From a virus, in IMG/VR virus record IMGVR_UViG_3300042352_000719, positions 1 to 32,587 of that record: a stretch of 32,587 nt of DNA. One strand, written 5' to 3'. The translations under genes and the position numbers were made by a program. Below the pieces are notes generated by a model. It searched no databases and was not told the DNA's origin. It was given only the letters and a program-made list of their open reading frames with translations. Positions 31,301 to 32,587 of the stretch are shown here, one piece after another; position 1 is the stretch's first letter; each line of letters starts with the position of its first letter.

Positions 31301-31889
31301 AAATTTCTGATATTTTAGATTTGAGCTCTTTAATACTTGATATTGAATGCTCGATGTTAATTTCTGAGTTATAATTGGTATTAAATTTAATTACCTTTTT
31401 ATCCTCAGGATGTTTTAATAATAGTTTAGGATTTGCCGTAAGTAAAACGTCTATTGAATCCCACATAGAATTTATTGTGGTTTCACTATAAAATTTTACT
31501 GTTTCGACCAAACATCCAAATTTCGAGATAAAAAATAATGACGCTGGTTTTGATTTACCCATTTCATCTGAGACAATTAAAATATCATGATTATCTCTAA
31601 CATCCAAATAAAATTCATTAAAATCCATCATACTCGACACTTCAACAGAACCTGCGTGACCAAAAATTTCCATAGTATGTTCTTTGTAAAGAAAATTATA
31701 CAATTCATCTTCGTCCTTAAATTTTAAATGACTTTTAATGTCTAAAGTTTTAAGGTCTGAAATTACTTGGTAATCAAATTCTTCATCAGGGTCGTTAAAT
31801 GGATTTTCTAAATACCATTTTTCATATTCCTGTTGTATTTTTTTTAGAGTGTCTCTTAACACTCCATTTAATTCTACCCCAATTCTCAT
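31293..31889 (-). CDS. HAD-like protein with altered catalytic motif
   Basis: 198 aa. The start MRIGVELNGVLRDT has the shape of HAD motif I (DxDGVLxDT), but both catalytic aspartates are replaced: Glu6 and Asn8. A motif II-like ILIVSDEMGKSKPASLFFIS (Ser107) and the helix after it are kept; a clear motif IV Asp pair is not seen, though NSMWDSIDVLLTANPKLL lies where it should be. The length fits a small 5'-nucleotidase-like HAD. It is probably catalytically inactive or altered and may serve as a binding or regulatory protein (inference). Its ATG overlaps the PhoH stop by 4 nt. Confidence 0.65.
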   Translation of the reverse strand: MRIGVELNGVLRDTLKKIQQEYEKWYLENPFNDPDEEFDYQVISDLKTLDIKSHLKFKDEDELYNFLYKEHTMEIFGHAGSVEVSSMMDFNEFYLDVRDNHDILIVSDEMGKSKPASLFFISKFGCLVETVKFYSETTINSMWDSIDVLLTANPKLLLKHPEDKKVIKFNTNYNSEINIEHSISSIKELKSKISEIYD

Positions 31890-32587
31890 GGTTCGTATCT
31901 TTTTAATATTTTAGAAATTAACGGATTTCTCACTACGTCTTCCGGGTTAAATTCAAAAGTCCCAACATCATCTAAATCTTGGAACTTTTTCAATGCGTCC
32001 CATAATCCTGTTTGTGTTTTATCTTTATGTCTGTCAAATTGTTCTAAATCTCCTGAGATAAAGAATTTTGAATTAAAACCAATTCTTGTTAGAAGAAGTT
32101 TCATTTGACTAGGTGTTGAATTTTGAGCTTCTTCAAAAATCAATATTGAATTGTCAATATTCATTCCTCTCATATATGCTAATGCAAAAACTTCAATTGC
32201 CTCAATTTCTTTTAATTTTTCTCTTGTTTCTTTCCCAATTATTTTATTTAAAAGATAATATGACGGAAAAATGTAAGGGTCTAATTTTTCTTCAACACCT
32301 CCGGGTAAACTTCCAAGTTTTTCTTCTGCCTCAACAGCTGGTCTAACAATGATTATTTTTTCATACGCATTGTTCTCGTCTAATAATAAGTCTACTGCCG
32401 CTTTCATCGCTATGTAACTTTTACCTACCCCTGCAGGTCCTGAACAAATTGTGATTTGATTATTATTGAGAATATCGTAATATTTTCTTTGACTCTCCGA
32501 TAGAAACTTTTGTTTAGTTTTCTTTTTAACCAAAGAACAAATTAGTTGTTTTTTTGTTCTTGTATCAACTTTATCACTTAATGGTGT
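31886..32587 (-). CDS. phoH: PhoH-like ATPase (5' end beyond window)
   Basis: An NTPase of the PhoH family, common in T4-like and marine phages; its true function (RNA metabolism, starvation response) is unsettled. Numbering from a TTG at 32533: Walker A GPAGVGKS (32-39), IIIVRPAVEAEEKLGSLPGG (the PhoH RP...LGxLPG block), Walker B SILIFEEAQN (129-138, with Glu instead of the usual Asp before EAQN), TRIGFNSKFFISGD and QFD motifs. The frame stays open from 32533 to the window edge, encoding TPLSDKVDTRTKKQLICS, so the TTG may not be the real start and the gene is probably longer. It overlaps the HAD-like gene by 4 nt. Confidence 0.9.
   Translation of the reverse strand, partial: TPLSDKVDTRTKKQLICSLVKKKTKQKFLSESQRKYYDILNNNQITICSGPAGVGKSYIAMKAAVDLLLDENNAYEKIIIVRPAVEAEEKLGSLPGGVEEKLDPYIFPSYYLLNKIIGKETREKLKEIEAIEVFALAYMRGMNIDNSILIFEEAQNSTPSQMKLLLTRIGFNSKFFISGDLEQFDRHKDKTQTGLWDALKKFQDLDDVGTFEFNPEDVVRNPLISKILKRYEP

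Noticed and set aside
1-32587. tRNA genes, integrase, transposase or restriction/anti-phage defence genes
   Set aside because: I looked for acceptor/T-loop patterns and for recognisable proteins of these classes and saw none.

Overview
The window is a stretch of a T4-superfamily tailed phage (contractile-tail type) that very probably infects a Bacteroidetes/Flavobacteria-like host. The phage assignment rests on a large terminase (gp17-like), portal (gp20), prohead protease (gp21), acidic scaffold (gp22), major capsid protein (gp23), gp5-type baseplate hub, gp55-type late sigma factor and PhoH ATPase. The host assignment rests on three minus-strand promoters of the Bacteroidetes type (TTTG, exactly 19 nt, TAnnTTTG), a secretion signal ending in FGQ, a DUF4494-like protein, low GC and the lack of clear Shine-Dalgarno sites.

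Layout. 1-513 (-): start of a 2-oxoglutarate/Fe(II) Asp/Asn-hydroxylase-like gene running off the left edge. 530-6529 (+): small accessory genes (KTSC protein, nucleotidyltransferase), a Thr-Pro repeat protein and four uncharacterised, mostly acidic proteins. 6543-16098 (+): DNA packaging and head assembly in T4 order (17, 20, two unknown genes, 21, DUF4494-like, 22, 23), but without tail sheath and tube genes between 17 and 20. 16183-22094: mixed-strand accessory region with two related OmpA-like-domain proteins, a zinc-ribbon protein, a DUF5872-like protein and four small minus-strand genes; three of these carry host-type promoters, one encoding a secreted protein and one a lipoprotein. 22197-28391 (-): late structural/baseplate operon. 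28411-32587 (-): tightly packed regulatory/metabolic operon (late sigma factor, two glycosyltransferases, a small unknown, a degenerate HAD-like protein, PhoH), with PhoH open to the right edge.

Expression logic. A motif (A/G)TATTTATAAT lies just upstream of many genes on both strands, usually 12 or 22-26 nt before the ATG. It is the best candidate for the late promoter read by the gp55-like sigma factor encoded here, and it is the reverse complement of the T4 late box TATAAATA. Seven hairpin/T-tract terminators separate units; two sit in tandem just before the scaffold gene.

The most novel pattern is a set of unrelated proteins sharing a short helical tag with the core (S/T)E(S/D)xxN... and ending in Glu-Gln, often with Leu/Ile two residues before the Glu. 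This resembles T4 capsid-targeting sequences cut by the prohead protease at (L/I)xE and suggests a modular system for loading cargo proteins into the head. That is a hypothesis from sequence pattern only. No tRNA, CRISPR array, insertion sequence or integrase was seen, and no gap longer than about 300 bases lacks a gene.
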